Below are positions 41,524 through 54,194 of a DNA stretch of 64,000 nucleotides, in pieces. The translations under genes were made by a program, and so were the position numbers. The DNA comes from Arsenophonus sp052401645 (lineage in GTDB: Bacteria; Pseudomonadota; Gammaproteobacteria; Enterobacterales; Enterobacteriaceae). The notes beneath the pieces are model-generated. The model was not told where the DNA came from, made no database searches, and saw only the letters and a program-made list of their open reading frames with translations. Location: NCBI GenBank assembly GCA_052401645.1, contig CP198939.1, positions 372,001-436,000 of the forward strand. Reading direction: 5' to 3'. How positions within the stretch are numbered: position 1 is the stretch's first letter; every line of letters begins with the position of its first letter.

Positions 41524-44500
41524 ATGGTTTACTCCTATACCGAGAAAAAACGTATTCGTAAAGATTTTGGTAAACGTCCGCAAGTTTTGGACGTTCCATA
41601 TCTTTTATCTATCCAACTTAATTCATTCGCTAAGTTTATTGAACAAGATTTAGAGGGTAGGAATGGGCTAGAAGCAGCATTTCGTTCTGTATTTCCAATT
41701 CAAAGTTACAGTGGTAATGCTGAATTACAATATGTTAGCTATCGTCTCTCTGAACCTATATTTGATGTTAAAGAATGTCAAGTTCGTGGTATTACTTATT
41801 CTGGACCTTTACGAGTTAAATTACGTCTTGTTATTTATGAACGTGAATCCATAGAAAACGCAGTAAAAAATATAAAGGAACAGGAAGTTTACATGGGTGA
41901 AATTCCTCTCATGACGAATAATGGTACTTTTATTATCAATGGTACAGAACGCGTTATTGTTTCTCAATTACATCGTAGTCCTGGTGTTTTTTTTGATAGC
42001 GATAAAGGGAAAACTCATTCTTCAGGTAAGGTATTATATAATGCAAGAATTATTCCTTATCGTGGTTCATGGTTAGATTTTGAATTTGATCCTAAAGATA
42101 ATCTTTTTGTTCGTATTGATCGTCGTCGTAAATTACCTGCGACAATTATTCTACGTGCGATGAATTACAATACTGAAGAAATACTAAATCTTTTTTTTGA
42201 AAAAACGATTTTTCAAATATACAATAATAAATTGTTAATGATATTAATACCTGAACGTTTACGTGGTGAAACAGCTTCTTTTAATATCGAGGTGAACGGT
42301 AAAGTTTATATTGAAAAAGGACGACGTATTACTTTTCGTCATATTAATCAGCTAAAAAAAGATAATATTACAAGTATTGAAGTACCTTTTGAACATATTA
42401 TAGGTAAAGTAGCTTCTAAAGATTATTTAGATGAAAATAACGGTGAATTAATATGCACAGCTAATACAGAACTTTCTCTAGAAATTCTATCACGTCTAAA
42501 GCAGGCTGGTTATAAAACTATTGAGAGTTTATTTACTAATGATTTAGATCATGGAGCATATATTTCAGAAACACTTCGCATTGATCAAACAAATGATAGA
42601 TTAAGTGCATTAGTTGAGATTTACCGTATGATGCGTCCAGGAGAACCACCTACTCGTGAAGCAGCAGAAAATTTATTTGATAACTTATTTTTCTCTCAAG
42701 ATCGTTACGATCTTTCTGCTGTAGGGCTTATGAAATTCAATCGATCACTAGATCGTGATATCAATGAAGGTTCAAGTATCTTAAGTAAACAAGATATTAT
42801 TGATGTTATGAAGAAACTCATCGATATTCGTAATGGAAAAGGTGAGGTTGATGATATTGATCATTTAGGTAATCGTCGTATTCGTTCAGTTGGTGAAATG
42901 GCTGAAAATCAATTCCGAATTGGTTTAGTACGTGTTGAACGTGCGGTTAAAGAGCGATTATCATTAGGTGATTTAGATGGATTAATGCCTCAAGATATGA
43001 TTAATGCAAAACCGATTTCTGCTGCTGTTAAAGAGTTTTTTGGCTCAAGTCAATTATCGCAATTTATGGATCAAAATAACCCGCTTTCTGAAATTACACA
43101 TAAACGTCGTATATCAGCATTAGGTCCAGGAGGTTTAACTCGTGAACGAGCTGGTTTTGAGGTTCGTGATGTTCATCCAACTCATTATGGACGTGTATGC
43201 CCGATTGAAACTCCTGAGGGGCCAAATATAGGCTTAATTAACTCATTATCTGTTTATGCACAAACAAATGAATATGGTTTCTTAGAAACTCCTTATCGTT
43301 TGGTAAAAAATCGGATTGTAACCGATGAAATTCATTATTTATCGGCGATTGAAGAAGGTAGTTATATTATTGCGCAAGCAAATACTGTTTTAGATGATGA
43401 TGGTAGATTTGTTGAAGAATTTGTCACTTGTCGGAATAAGGGTGAATCTAGTTTATTTGGTCAAGATCAAATAGAGTATATGGATGTTTCAGCTCAACAG
43501 GTTGTTTCTGTTGGTGCTTCATTGATTCCATTCCTTGAACATGATGATGCAAATCGTGCATTAATGGGCGCTAACATGCAACGTCAAGCAGTGCCAACGT
43601 TACGTTCAGATAAACCAATAGTTGGAACAGGTATGGAGCGTGCTGTTGCTGTTGACTCAGGTGTAACAGCAGTTGCTAAACGTGGCGGAATTGTTCAATA
43701 TGTAGATGCTTCTCGTATTATTATTAAAATTAATGAGAATGAGATGTATCCAGGTGAAGCCGGTATTGATGTTTATAATTTAACTAAGTATACTCGTTCT
43801 AATCAAAATACTTGCATAAATCAGATGCCATGTGTTTCACTAGGTGAATCTATCGAACGTGGTGATGTTTTGGCTGATGGGCCTTCAACAGATTTAGGCG
43901 AATTAGCACTTGGTCAAAACATACGTGTTGCATTTATGCCTTGGAATGGTTATAACTTTGAAGACTCCATTTTAGTATCTGAACGAGTTGTACAAGAAGA
44001 TCGATTTACGACTATTCATATTCAAGAATTAGCTTGCGTATCTCGTGATACTAAGTTAGGACAAGAAGAAATTACTGCAGATATTCCTAATGTAGGTGAA
44101 GCTGCATTATCTAAATTAGATGAATCAGGTATTGTTTATATCGGTGCAGAAGTAACTGGTGGTGACATTTTAGTTGGCAAGGTAACGCCGAAAGGCGAAA
44201 CACAATTAACACCAGAAGAGAAATTGTTAAGAGCTATTTTTGGTGAAAAAGCTTCTGATGTTAAAGATTCTTCGTTACGTGTACCAAATGGTGTATCTGG
44301 AACTATTATTGATGTACAGATTTTTACGCGTGATAATGTAGAGAAAGATAAGCGTACATTAGAGATTGAAGAAATTCAACTTCGTGATGCTAAGAAAGAA
44401 TTAACAGAAGAATTTCATATCTTTGAATTAAGTTTATTCACACGTATTAGAGCAATATTAAATATTAGTGGAATTGAAAATTATAAACTTGATAAATTAC

Positions 44501-45552
44501 CACATGAGCGTTGGTTAGAATTATCTTTAAAAGATCAAGAAAAACAAAATCAGTTAGAACAATTAGCCAAACAGCATAATGAGCTTAAATCTGAATTTGA
44601 AAAGAAGTTAGAAGTTAAAAGTCATAAGATTACTCAAGGTGATGATTTAGCGCCAGGTGTGTTGAAAATTGTTAAAGTTTATTTAGCAGTAAAACGTCAG
44701 ATTCAACCAGGTGATAAGATGGCTGGACGACATGGTAATAAAGGAGTTATTTCAAAAATTAATCCTATTGAAGATATGCCGTACGATGAAGATGGTAACA
44801 CTGTTGATATCGTTTTAAATCCACTTGGAGTACCATCACGTATGAATATTGGTCAGATCTTAGAAACTCATTTAGGTATGGCAGCTAAAGGAATAGGTGA
44901 TAAAATTAGCGCTATGCTAAAACAACAAAATGAAATAGGAAAATTAAGGGAATTTATTCAAAAAGCTTATGACCTAGGAGATGATCTTCGTCAAGATGTT
45001 GATCTTAATACTTTTTCTGATGAAGAGGTTTTACGGTTAGCACATAATTTAAAGAAAGGAATGCCAATTGCAACACCTGTCTTTGATGGTGCAAAAGAAA
45101 ATGAAATAAAAGAATTATTAACTTTAGCCGAGTTACCGACTTCTGGTCAAATTGTATTATATGATGGTCGTACAGGCGAAAAATTTGAACGTCAAGTTAC
45201 AGTTGGTTACATGTATATGTTAAAACTAAATCATCTTGTTGATGATAAAATGCATGCTCGTTCAACAGGTTCATATAGTCTAGTTACTCAACAACCTTTA
45301 GGAGGTAAAGCACAGTTCGGTGGTCAGCGTTTTGGTGAAATGGAAGTTTGGGCTTTAGAGGCCTATGGCGCCGCATGTACTTTACAAGAAATGCTTACAG
45401 TTAAATCAGATGATGTTAACGGACGTACTAAGATGTATAAAAATATCGTAGATGGCAATCATCAAATGGAACCAGGAATGCCGGAATCTTTTAATGTATT
45501 ATTGAAAGAAATCCGATCATTGGGTATTAATATCGAACTGGAAGACGAATAA
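41524..45552 (+). CDS. rpoB: RNA polymerase beta subunit
   Basis: Catalytic core subunit of RNA polymerase. The ATG at 41524 gives 1342 residues, exactly the E. coli length, starting MVYSYTEKKRIRKDFGKRP. A TTG four codons upstream overlaps the Shine-Dalgarno GAGGAA and is not the start. The rifampicin pocket reads SSQLSQFMDQNNPLSE and THKRRISALGPGGL, all sensitive-type residues. The lineage-specific insertions of enterobacterial RpoB are retained rather than trimmed. The end is SLGINIELEDE. Confidence 0.99.
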   Translation: MVYSYTEKKRIRKDFGKRPQVLDVPYLLSIQLNSFAKFIEQDLEGRNGLEAAFRSVFPIQSYSGNAELQYVSYRLSEPIFDVKECQVRGITYSGPLRVKLRLVIYERESIENAVKNIKEQEVYMGEIPLMTNNGTFIINGTERVIVSQLHRSPGVFFDSDKGKTHSSGKVLYNARIIPYRGSWLDFEFDPKDNLFVRIDRRRKLPATIILRAMNYNTEEILNLFFEKTIFQIYNNKLLMILIPERLRGETASFNIEVNGKVYIEKGRRITFRHINQLKKDNITSIEVPFEHIIGKVASKDYLDENNGELICTANTELSLEILSRLKQAGYKTIESLFTNDLDHGAYISETLRIDQTNDRLSALVEIYRMMRPGEPPTREAAENLFDNLFFSQDRYDLSAVGLMKFNRSLDRDINEGSSILSKQDIIDVMKKLIDIRNGKGEVDDIDHLGNRRIRSVGEMAENQFRIGLVRVERAVKERLSLGDLDGLMPQDMINAKPISAAVKEFFGSSQLSQFMDQNNPLSEITHKRRISALGPGGLTRERAGFEVRDVHPTHYGRVCPIETPEGPNIGLINSLSVYAQTNEYGFLETPYRLVKNRIVTDEIHYLSAIEEGSYIIAQANTVLDDDGRFVEEFVTCRNKGESSLFGQDQIEYMDVSAQQVVSVGASLIPFLEHDDANRALMGANMQRQAVPTLRSDKPIVGTGMERAVAVDSGVTAVAKRGGIVQYVDASRIIIKINENEMYPGEAGIDVYNLTKYTRSNQNTCINQMPCVSLGESIERGDVLADGPSTDLGELALGQNIRVAFMPWNGYNFEDSILVSERVVQEDRFTTIHIQELACVSRDTKLGQEEITADIPNVGEAALSKLDESGIVYIGAEVTGGDILVGKVTPKGETQLTPEEKLLRAIFGEKASDVKDSSLRVPNGVSGTIIDVQIFTRDNVEKDKRTLEIEEIQLRDAKKELTEEFHIFELSLFTRIRAILNISGIENYKLDKLPHERWLELSLKDQEKQNQLEQLAKQHNELKSEFEKKLEVKSHKITQGDDLAPGVLKIVKVYLAVKRQIQPGDKMAGRHGNKGVISKINPIEDMPYDEDGNTVDIVLNPLGVPSRMNIGQILETHLGMAAKGIGDKISAMLKQQNEIGKLREFIQKAYDLGDDLRQDVDLNTFSDEEVLRLAHNLKKGMPIATPVFDGAKENEIKELLTLAELPTSGQIVLYDGRTGEKFERQVTVGYMYMLKLNHLVDDKMHARSTGSYSLVTQQPLGGKAQFGGQRFGEMEVWALEAYGAACTLQEMLTVKSDDVNGRTKMYKNIVDGNHQMEPGMPESFNVLLKEIRSLGINIELEDE

Positions 45553-45673
45553 TAAATGGATATTGTGAAGTTTAGTCTATACTTAGCTTTATAAATTATT
45601 ATATTTAAGTTTATGATAAAATAGATAAAAACAGTTTCATAGCAGATTTAACTCCAATAGAAGGCACTCTTCC

Positions 45674-48600
45674 GTGAAAGATTTATTGAAGTTTTTAAAA
45701 GCACAAACTAAAACTGAAGAGTTTAATGCAATTAAGATTGCTTTAGCATCTCCAGATATGATACGTTCATGGTCATTTGGTGAAGTTAAAAAACCAGAAA
45801 CTATTAACTATAGAACATTTAAACCTGAGCGTGACGGTCTTTTCTGTGCACGTATTTTTGGTCCAGTTAAAGATTATGAATGTTTATGTGGTAAATATAA
45901 ACGATTAAAACACAGAGGTGTAATTTGTGAAAAATGTGGTGTTGAAGTTACTCAGACTAAAGTACGTCGAGAGCGTATGGGTCATATTGAATTAGCATCA
46001 CCTACAGCACATATCTGGTTTTTAAAATCATTACCATCACGAATTGGTTTATTACTTGATATGCCTTTGCGTGATATTGAGAGGGTACTTTATTTTGAAT
46101 CTTATGTTGTTATTGAATCTGGAATGACAAGCTTGGAACGCCGTCAGATTTTAACTGAAGAACAATATCTTGATGCTTTAGAAGAATTTGGTGATGAATT
46201 TGATGCTAAAATGGGTGCGGAAGCAATTCAATTTTTATTAAAAAATCTAAATTTAGAACAAGAATCTCAAATATTACGTGAAGAATTAAATATAAATAAT
46301 TCTGAAACTAAACGTAAGAAATTAACTAAACGTATTAAACTAATAGGATCATTTATTCAATCCAATAATAATCCAGAATGGATGATTCTGAATGTATTGC
46401 CGGTATTACCGCCTGATTTACGTCCACTTGTTCCTTTAGATGGTGGTCGTTTTGCAACTTCTGATTTAAATGATTTATATCGTCGTGTTATTAACCGAAA
46501 TAATCGTTTAAAGCGTCTATTAGATTTGGCAGCACCTGATATTATTGTACGTAATGAAAAACGAATGCTACAAGAAGCAGTTGATGCTTTATTAGATAAT
46601 GGTCGACGTGGTCGCGCTATCACTGGTTCAAATAAACGTCCGCTGAAATCTTTAGCTGATATGATAAAAGGTAAACAAGGTCGTTTCCGACAGAATTTAC
46701 TAGGTAAGCGTGTTGATTATTCTGGTCGCTCTGTTATTACAGTTGGTCCTTATCTTCGTTTACATCAATGCGGATTACCTAAGAGAATGGCATTAGAATT
46801 ATTTAAACCATTTATTTATGGTAAATTAGAGTTACGTGGATTATCTACAACAATTAAAGCAGCTAAAAAAATGGTTGAACGTGAAGAAGCTATTGTTTGG
46901 GATATTCTCGATGAAGTCATTCGTGAGCATCCAGTGATGTTAAACCGTGCTCCAACACTACATCGTCTCGGTATTCAGGCATTTGAACCAATTTTAATTG
47001 AAGGTAAAGCAATTCAATTACACCCATTAGTCTGTGCTGCTTATAACGCTGACTTTGATGGTGATCAGATGGCTGTTCATGTTCCACTAACTTTAGAAGC
47101 GCAGTTAGAAGCTCGTGCCTTAATGATGTCAACAAATAATATTCTATCACCAGCCAGTGGTGAACCTATCATTGTACCATCTCAGGATGTAGTTCTTGGT
47201 TTATATTATATGACACGTGATTGTATAAATGCTAGGGGTGAGGGCATGATTTTATCTGGACCTAAAGAAGCTGAGCGAGTTTATCGATCAGATTTAGTAT
47301 CATTACATGCTCGTGTTAAAGTACGTATCAGAGAAGAAGTTCGTCGTGATGACGGTGATATTGAGATTAGAACACAATTAGTTGATACAACAATTGGTCG
47401 AGCTATCTTATCGATGATTGTACCTAATGGTTTGCCATATTCATTAGTTAATCAGACGTTAGGAAAGAAAGCAATTTCAAAAATGCTTAATACTTGCTAT
47501 CGCGTTTTAGGTCTAAAACCAACTGTTATATTTGCTGATCAAATTATGTATACCGGTTTTACTTACGCTGCTCGTTCTGGTGCTTCTGTTGGTATTGATG
47601 ATATGGTAATACCAGATAAAAAAGCTAGTATTATTGCTGAAGCTGAATCTGAAGTTGCTGAAATTCAAGAACAGTTTCAATCAGGCCTAGTTACTGCAGG
47701 TGAGCGTTATAATAAAGTTATTGATATTTGGGCTGCAGCTAATGAGCGCGTTGCAAAAGCAATGATGGAAAATTTATCAACTGAAACAGTTGTTAATCGC
47801 GACGGTCAAGATGAGCAACAAGTTTCATTTAATAGTATCTTTATGATGGCTGATTCTGGTGCACGTGGTTCTGCAGCACAAATACGTCAATTAGCAGGTA
47901 TGCGTGGTTTAATGGCTAAACCAGACGGTTCTATTATTGAAACACCAATCACTGCTAATTTTCGTGAAGGTTTGAATGTATTGCAATACTTTATTTCAAC
48001 ACACGGAGCACGTAAAGGTTTAGCTGATACAGCTCTAAAAACAGCAAACTCAGGTTATTTAACGCGTCGTTTAGTTGATGTTGCACAAGATTTGGTTGTC
48101 ACTGAAGATGATTGTTTTACTCATGATGGTATTTTAATGACGCCTGTTATTGAAGGCGGTGATGTTAAAGAACCTTTACGTGAACGTGTTTTAGGTCGAG
48201 TTACAGCGGAAGATATATTAATACCTGGTACAGTTAATATTTTAATAAAACGTAATACTTTAATAAGCGAAAAATTATGTGATGAGTTGGAAGTAAACTC
48301 TGTTGATATAGTAAAAGTACGTTCTGTTGTTAGTTGTGATACTAATTTTGGAGTTTGTGCAAAATGTTATGGGCGTGATTTAGCACGTGGTCATATTATT
48401 AATAAAGGTGAAGCTGTTGGTGTTATTGCTGCTCAATCAATCGGTGAGCCAGGTACGCAGTTGACAATGCGCACATTTCATATAGGTGGTGCTGCATCAC
48501 GTGCTGCTGCTGAATCAAATATTCAAGTTCGTAATAAAGGTAATATTAAGTTAGTTAATGCTAAATTTGTAAAAAATTCAGAAGGTTATTTAGTAATTAC

Positions 48601-49900
48601 TTCTCGAAATACAGAATTACAAGTAGTAGATACATTTACTAGAATAAAAGAAAGTTATAAAGTACCTTATGGCGCACACCTTAACAAAGGTAATAGTGAT
48701 GTAGTTAATAGTGGTGAGATCGTTGCTCATTGGGATCCACATACAATGCCGATTATTAGTGAAGTTAAAGGTATTATTCGTTTCTCTGATATGTCAGATG
48801 GACAGTCTATTATACGTCAAACAGATGAACTAACTGGATTATCATCAATTGTTGTACTTGATACTTCTGAACGTACTTCTATTAGTAAAGATTTGCGTCC
48901 TGCATTACGGATTGTTGATGTTAAAGGTAACGATGTATTAATTCCTGGTACTGATATGCCAGCTCAATATTTTTTACCAGGTAAATCCATTGTTCAATTA
49001 AGTGATGGCGCATCGATAAATATTGGTGATACTTTAGCTCGTATTCCACAAGAATCAGGTGGTACTAAAGATATTACAGGAGGTTTACCGCGGGTTGCTG
49101 ATCTGTTTGAAGCTCGTCGACCAAAAGAATTAGCTATTTTAGCTGAAATTAGTGGAATCGTTTCTTTTGGTAAAGAAACTAAAGGTAAGCGTCGTTTAGT
49201 AATTACGTCAATAGACGGTGGTGATATTTATGAAGAGATGATCCATAAATGGCGTCAACTTAATGTATTTGAGGGTGAACGAGTTGAACGTGGTGATGTT
49301 ATTTCAGATGGCCCTGAATCTCCACATGATATTTTACGTTTGCGTGGAGCACATGCTGTTGCTCGTTATATCACGAATGAAGTTCAAGAAGTTTATCGAT
49401 TACAAGGAGTTAAAATTAATGATAAACATATTGAAGTCATTGTGCGTCAAATGTTACGTAAAGTAACAATTATTGATTCTGGTAGCTCTGATTTTTTAGA
49501 AGGTGAGCAAATAGAATATGCTCGTGTTAAAGTGGCAAATCAAAAATTAAATAAAGAAGGTAAATCACCAGCGGTATATAGTCGTGACCTTTTAGGTATT
49601 ACTAAAGCATCTTTAGCTACAGAGTCATTTATCTCAGCAGCATCATTCCAAGAAACAACGCGTGTACTTACTGAAGCTGCGGTTGCTGGAAAACAAGATG
49701 AACTTCGTGGTTTAAAAGAAAATGTTATTGTTGGACGATTAATTCCTGCCGGTACTGGTTATGCATATCATCAAGATCGAATACGTAATAGACATATAGT
49801 TAATAAGTCTCTTGACTCATCACAGATTATTGCTGATAAAGCAACTGCTAATTTGGCAGAATTATTGAATGCTGATTTTATAACGAAAGATCATGAATAA
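45674..49900 (+). CDS. rpoC: RNA polymerase beta' subunit
   Basis: Catalytic core subunit of RNA polymerase. The product is 1408 residues (E. coli 1407), GTG start at 45674 with GAAGG 9 nt upstream. Landmarks in order are the N-terminal zinc site CLCGKYKRLKHRGVICEKCG, the active-site loop NADFDGDQMAVH (three Mg-binding Asp), the bridge helix and trigger-loop region, and the second zinc site CDTNFGVCAKCYGRDL. The insertion near the C-terminus typical of gammaproteobacteria is present. It follows rpoB after 121 nt. Confidence 0.99.
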   Translation: MKDLLKFLKAQTKTEEFNAIKIALASPDMIRSWSFGEVKKPETINYRTFKPERDGLFCARIFGPVKDYECLCGKYKRLKHRGVICEKCGVEVTQTKVRRERMGHIELASPTAHIWFLKSLPSRIGLLLDMPLRDIERVLYFESYVVIESGMTSLERRQILTEEQYLDALEEFGDEFDAKMGAEAIQFLLKNLNLEQESQILREELNINNSETKRKKLTKRIKLIGSFIQSNNNPEWMILNVLPVLPPDLRPLVPLDGGRFATSDLNDLYRRVINRNNRLKRLLDLAAPDIIVRNEKRMLQEAVDALLDNGRRGRAITGSNKRPLKSLADMIKGKQGRFRQNLLGKRVDYSGRSVITVGPYLRLHQCGLPKRMALELFKPFIYGKLELRGLSTTIKAAKKMVEREEAIVWDILDEVIREHPVMLNRAPTLHRLGIQAFEPILIEGKAIQLHPLVCAAYNADFDGDQMAVHVPLTLEAQLEARALMMSTNNILSPASGEPIIVPSQDVVLGLYYMTRDCINARGEGMILSGPKEAERVYRSDLVSLHARVKVRIREEVRRDDGDIEIRTQLVDTTIGRAILSMIVPNGLPYSLVNQTLGKKAISKMLNTCYRVLGLKPTVIFADQIMYTGFTYAARSGASVGIDDMVIPDKKASIIAEAESEVAEIQEQFQSGLVTAGERYNKVIDIWAAANERVAKAMMENLSTETVVNRDGQDEQQVSFNSIFMMADSGARGSAAQIRQLAGMRGLMAKPDGSIIETPITANFREGLNVLQYFISTHGARKGLADTALKTANSGYLTRRLVDVAQDLVVTEDDCFTHDGILMTPVIEGGDVKEPLRERVLGRVTAEDILIPGTVNILIKRNTLISEKLCDELEVNSVDIVKVRSVVSCDTNFGVCAKCYGRDLARGHIINKGEAVGVIAAQSIGEPGTQLTMRTFHIGGAASRAAAESNIQVRNKGNIKLVNAKFVKNSEGYLVITSRNTELQVVDTFTRIKESYKVPYGAHLNKGNSDVVNSGEIVAHWDPHTMPIISEVKGIIRFSDMSDGQSIIRQTDELTGLSSIVVLDTSERTSISKDLRPALRIVDVKGNDVLIPGTDMPAQYFLPGKSIVQLSDGASINIGDTLARIPQESGGTKDITGGLPRVADLFEARRPKELAILAEISGIVSFGKETKGKRRLVITSIDGGDIYEEMIHKWRQLNVFEGERVERGDVISDGPESPHDILRLRGAHAVARYITNEVQEVYRLQGVKINDKHIEVIVRQMLRKVTIIDSGSSDFLEGEQIEYARVKVANQKLNKEGKSPAVYSRDLLGITKASLATESFISAASFQETTRVLTEAAVAGKQDELRGLKENVIVGRLIPAGTGYAYHQDRIRNRHIVNKSLDSSQIIADKATANLAELLNADFITKDHE

Positions 49901-50937
49901 CATAGCTAAAATACAGAAATTTAAATAAAAATAATCGGTTATATTTTATTGTCGTAATATTTTATATTTAATTTTTTTTGTTATATTTAAAAGAAACATG
50001 ATTCTAATATTAGAAACTTATCATAGTTTTAAGCTAGATAAATTAATAAAATTACTTTAAAAAAATAATATATTTTACTCAATATTTTGATAAATATAAT
50101 TAAAGAAGTTATTTTATTTTTGGAATTATTTTTTATTTTTTTTCAAAAAGAAATGTTATACCTAAAAAATAATTTTTACTATTTTGTTTTATTTATATTA
50201 ATTAACTATATTTAATAACAATTTTTTAGAAAAAAATAAATTAAGTTTTTTGATCATATCTTATAAAATAATTATATAATCAAATTGATTATATGATATT
50301 TAATCATAGAAAATTTCTATATACGAAGGAAATATATAAGGATAATTTTAATTATTTTTATAATTATTTACTAATTTATATTATATAGTATTTAACTAAT
50401 TGAATAACATTGAAAGTTAAGTATAATTCTTATTGTTTATTATATTCTTTCATTACAATTTATTTAATAGCTAGAGCAGATTATTTTCTGTTAGTATTTA
50501 TGATGTTTTTTATTTATATAAATAATCTAAATTTAGATCTTTTGTTATTATTAATTATAAAATAAAAAATAATTTTTTTATTTTATATAAATTAATAATC
50601 TATAATTATATTTCTCAACAACAATTTTTAAAATATAAAAAGATTACTTAAAAAATAATTTATCATATATAAAACATATTTTATAAAAAATTTTTAATTA
50701 TTAAAAATATAACTAAAATAGTTATATCCATTTATATTATATAATAAACATGAGTAGTTTTAATATTTTAATATTACTTGATTTTTTTAAAAATAAATAA
50801 TAAATAAAACAATGGTTTATAATTAATATTATTTTATAGATGATTAAATAGTTTTTATCATAATTTTTTATGATGTCTTGTTACTATAATTTATATTGAT
50901 ACTATTTAGTTAATCTATTTTAGATATAAAAATAATA

Positions 50938-50980
50938 AATATCAAAATTAAAATCATTTAATGATTTTAATTTTGATATT
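50938..50980. repeat. Inverted repeat, 20-bp perfect arms, TTA loop
   Basis: Bases 50938-50957 pair with 50961-50980. It lies about 1 kb after rpoC, too far to be its usual terminator. Confidence 0.88.
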
Positions 50981-53900
50981 GCTGATTATTCAATAGAATA
51001 ATAAATTTTAATGATAGTATTTTTTTTACTTTAAAATAGTTATGTATATTTATATAATAAAAAATTGAAATTTATATGGATACTATGAACAATATAGAAA
51101 AATAATTTGTTAGTAAAACATTATTACTCGATAATAATTAATTATTAAAATATTATTTAAGGTTAAAATTATAAATAAACAAATTTAATTATAAATTAAA
51201 TAGCTAAACAAATAAAAAATTTAAAATAACAACTTTTATCAAGTAAATGAATTTTATATGTGCTTAAAATGATTTTTTAGTATAATCTATTAAAATTATT
51301 AAAAAATTTTCTTTAAAATTATAGTTAAAACATCAATATTAACTTTAGTAATATTTTTATTACTTAAATAATCATAGATAGTTAAATTTTATAATACTTT
51401 AAATAATTTTATTAAGTATAATACCTAAATTAGATTATTTAATTAAATTTGTTACTGTTAATAATAAGTATTATGATTTTATTATGAAAAATTAATTAAT
51501 TAATAATAAAAAACTTAATTTTATAGTATAAATAAATATTAACTGAAATATTATTTATATTAATAAACATTTATTAATTAAAAATTGTAAAAGTAATAAT
51601 TTTCAAATATTTTATAAATAAAATAAATAGTTTATTATAATAAGTAATTAAATATGGATAATTATTAGATGATAATAATATATTTATATCATATATTATA
51701 TATTAACTTTTTCTTTTCTCTTTTATCTTTTTATATAGTATTATTACCTATATAAAATATTTATAATTTCAAGAAGATCCATTGATGATAAAGTTTAGTT
51801 TATCTAACATATCAATATGATATTTTATCAAAAAAAATAAAAAATCTTAGTTAATTTAATAAAATTATTTTCATTGATGAATTTGATGCTAATTAATAGT
51901 TACATTTATAACGATGTTGATTAAGTTAAGTTGCTTATTCAATGATAATTTTCAGAAAATTACAAATAAAAATTTTTTATTTTTATCATAATAGATATTA
52001 ATAATAATTAAAATACAGCTGTAAAGATAGTAGAATTAAAATTCTATAAATTATGATAAAAAGAGAATCAATACTACAATGAGATAAGATAAAATATTTT
52101 TTTAAATGATTTTTAACTAATTTTAACTTATAAATCTGATCAATAAATAAATATTTTATTTTCTTTTAATCTTAAGTTTTATTTAACATTCGTTAAATAT
52201 GTATAATAAACTAGTATACAAAATCACTAATAGATAAATTTTATTTTTTATTTTTTAACGACAAAAGTATTAAGTAATATTTAAGATAGTAATTTTTTTT
52301 ATAAAAAATAAATAAATTTGATTAAAATATAATATTAATTATAAAGATAAATTTATTTTTAATAATGAATATTTTAAATAAGAAGATTTTATCTTTATTT
52401 TTAAAAAAATGATATTTATACATATATTTATATAAAAATTATAATCCAATTAATCAGCAATAAAAATATTCGAATAAGAGTTAAATCTTACTAATTTAAT
52501 TATTATATAATACTGATATAAAAACATAATAGTCGTGATTACTTTATTATTTAACATAATATGTATATATCTACTTTTAAAAATTTTAGCTTAATTAATT
52601 TATAAACGTAACAATAACTATATTATTTACTATCAAAAGTTTTTCAATATGAAATAATATAAAATAACCATTAATTTAGTTACTTTAATAATATTTATCA
52701 TATCTATAATTTTAATAATTTTAAAAAGTTAGTTCTATTACTCTAAGTTATTAAGTAATTATGATAAGATTTATTTATATTTCAAAATAAAGATAAATAT
52801 AATCATATTACATTTATTGAAGTTTTAAAATTAATAATTAAAAATTTAAATTCATCATATTATCATTAATAAATATTTTTTCTATTGCTATTTATATATA
52901 TTAATTATTTCAGATAAGTTAATATATTATTAGTGTATATAAAATATAAGATTCTTCTAATTAATTGTTGATTGATAAGGAAAATAATAATTTTGTTTTA
53001 TAAAATATTTTTACTTTGATTTCATTAATTTAATTAATTATATAATTTTATTGCCAATCTAATACTTAGATCAAAAAAAATATATTACATATACAATATT
53101 ATAAAATTTTTTACATATTGTGAAATATATAGTTTCTAAGTAATAAAAGGAAAATAGATTATATTTTCAATCAATATTGTAATTCTAACAGTTAAATAAA
53201 ATATGATTCTAGTTATATTTCATTTTATAAAACCTAAGGAATAAATATTTTATTTATTTTTAATTTTTCTTACTTTCATAATTAATCTCTTTAAGTAACA
53301 TCTCAAAGATATAGGCTACAATAAAATAGCACAATTTTAAAAATGAATTATAATTTACCTTTCTTTTGATGATGTATTATAACTAATAGCTAATTTTAGT
53401 AAGCTAAGGTGATTTTAATAATCAAATTGATTATAATAAATATATCTTTTATGTCAATTATAATTAATCAGACTAAAATTGTTAAATAGATATTTCTAAT
53501 AAAAAATTTTAATAAGCAGTAAGAAAGTAGTGATTATTGCGATTTTATTTCTTTTATAATTATCAATTTTATTAGATTATTGAAGTAATTATTACGGTAA
53601 TAAGAAAATATGATTTAATGCTATATAATATATATGGTATCAAATGTTTTATATTTAGATAATTTTTAATTATTAAAGTTTAAATCTTAAATAACTATTC
53701 TGTTTAAGAAAATTTAAATTACAAAAATTAACATTACATTATTCTAAATTTACTCTATAGATAATTTTAATTATAGATAATTATTAATAAATATATTAGT
53801 CTTGATATTGTTAATTTAGTAAAATAATTATTTTTTTTGATATTTTTTCAAAATTATTAATTAATGTAATTAATTTTTTAATTAAAAAATCCTTTTAATA

Positions 53901-54139
53901 CTCTAATAAATAGAGACGTTTGTTTAGTGAATAAATTTATCAACTTAATATAATTAATTATTAAATATAAATTATGTTTATTTTTAATATCTAAATATAT
54001 GATTAAACAGTTTTATTATTAAAATCGTTTTTATACCTATAGTGTCTTTTGTTACTACTTTCATCAATAATGTTGATATACTATGTTATTCAAGTTTTAT
54101 AATTTATATATTTCTTGAGAAATTTTCTTAAATAAAATT

Positions 54140-54194
54140 TATTATCATAAATATCTATTAAAATTAATAATTTTAATAGATATTTATGATAATA
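54140..54194. repeat. Inverted repeat, 26-bp perfect arms, AAT loop
   Basis: Bases 54140-54165 pair fully with 54169-54194; I checked every pair, and the match ends at a T-T mismatch. No gene lies within 3 kb. Confidence 0.93.
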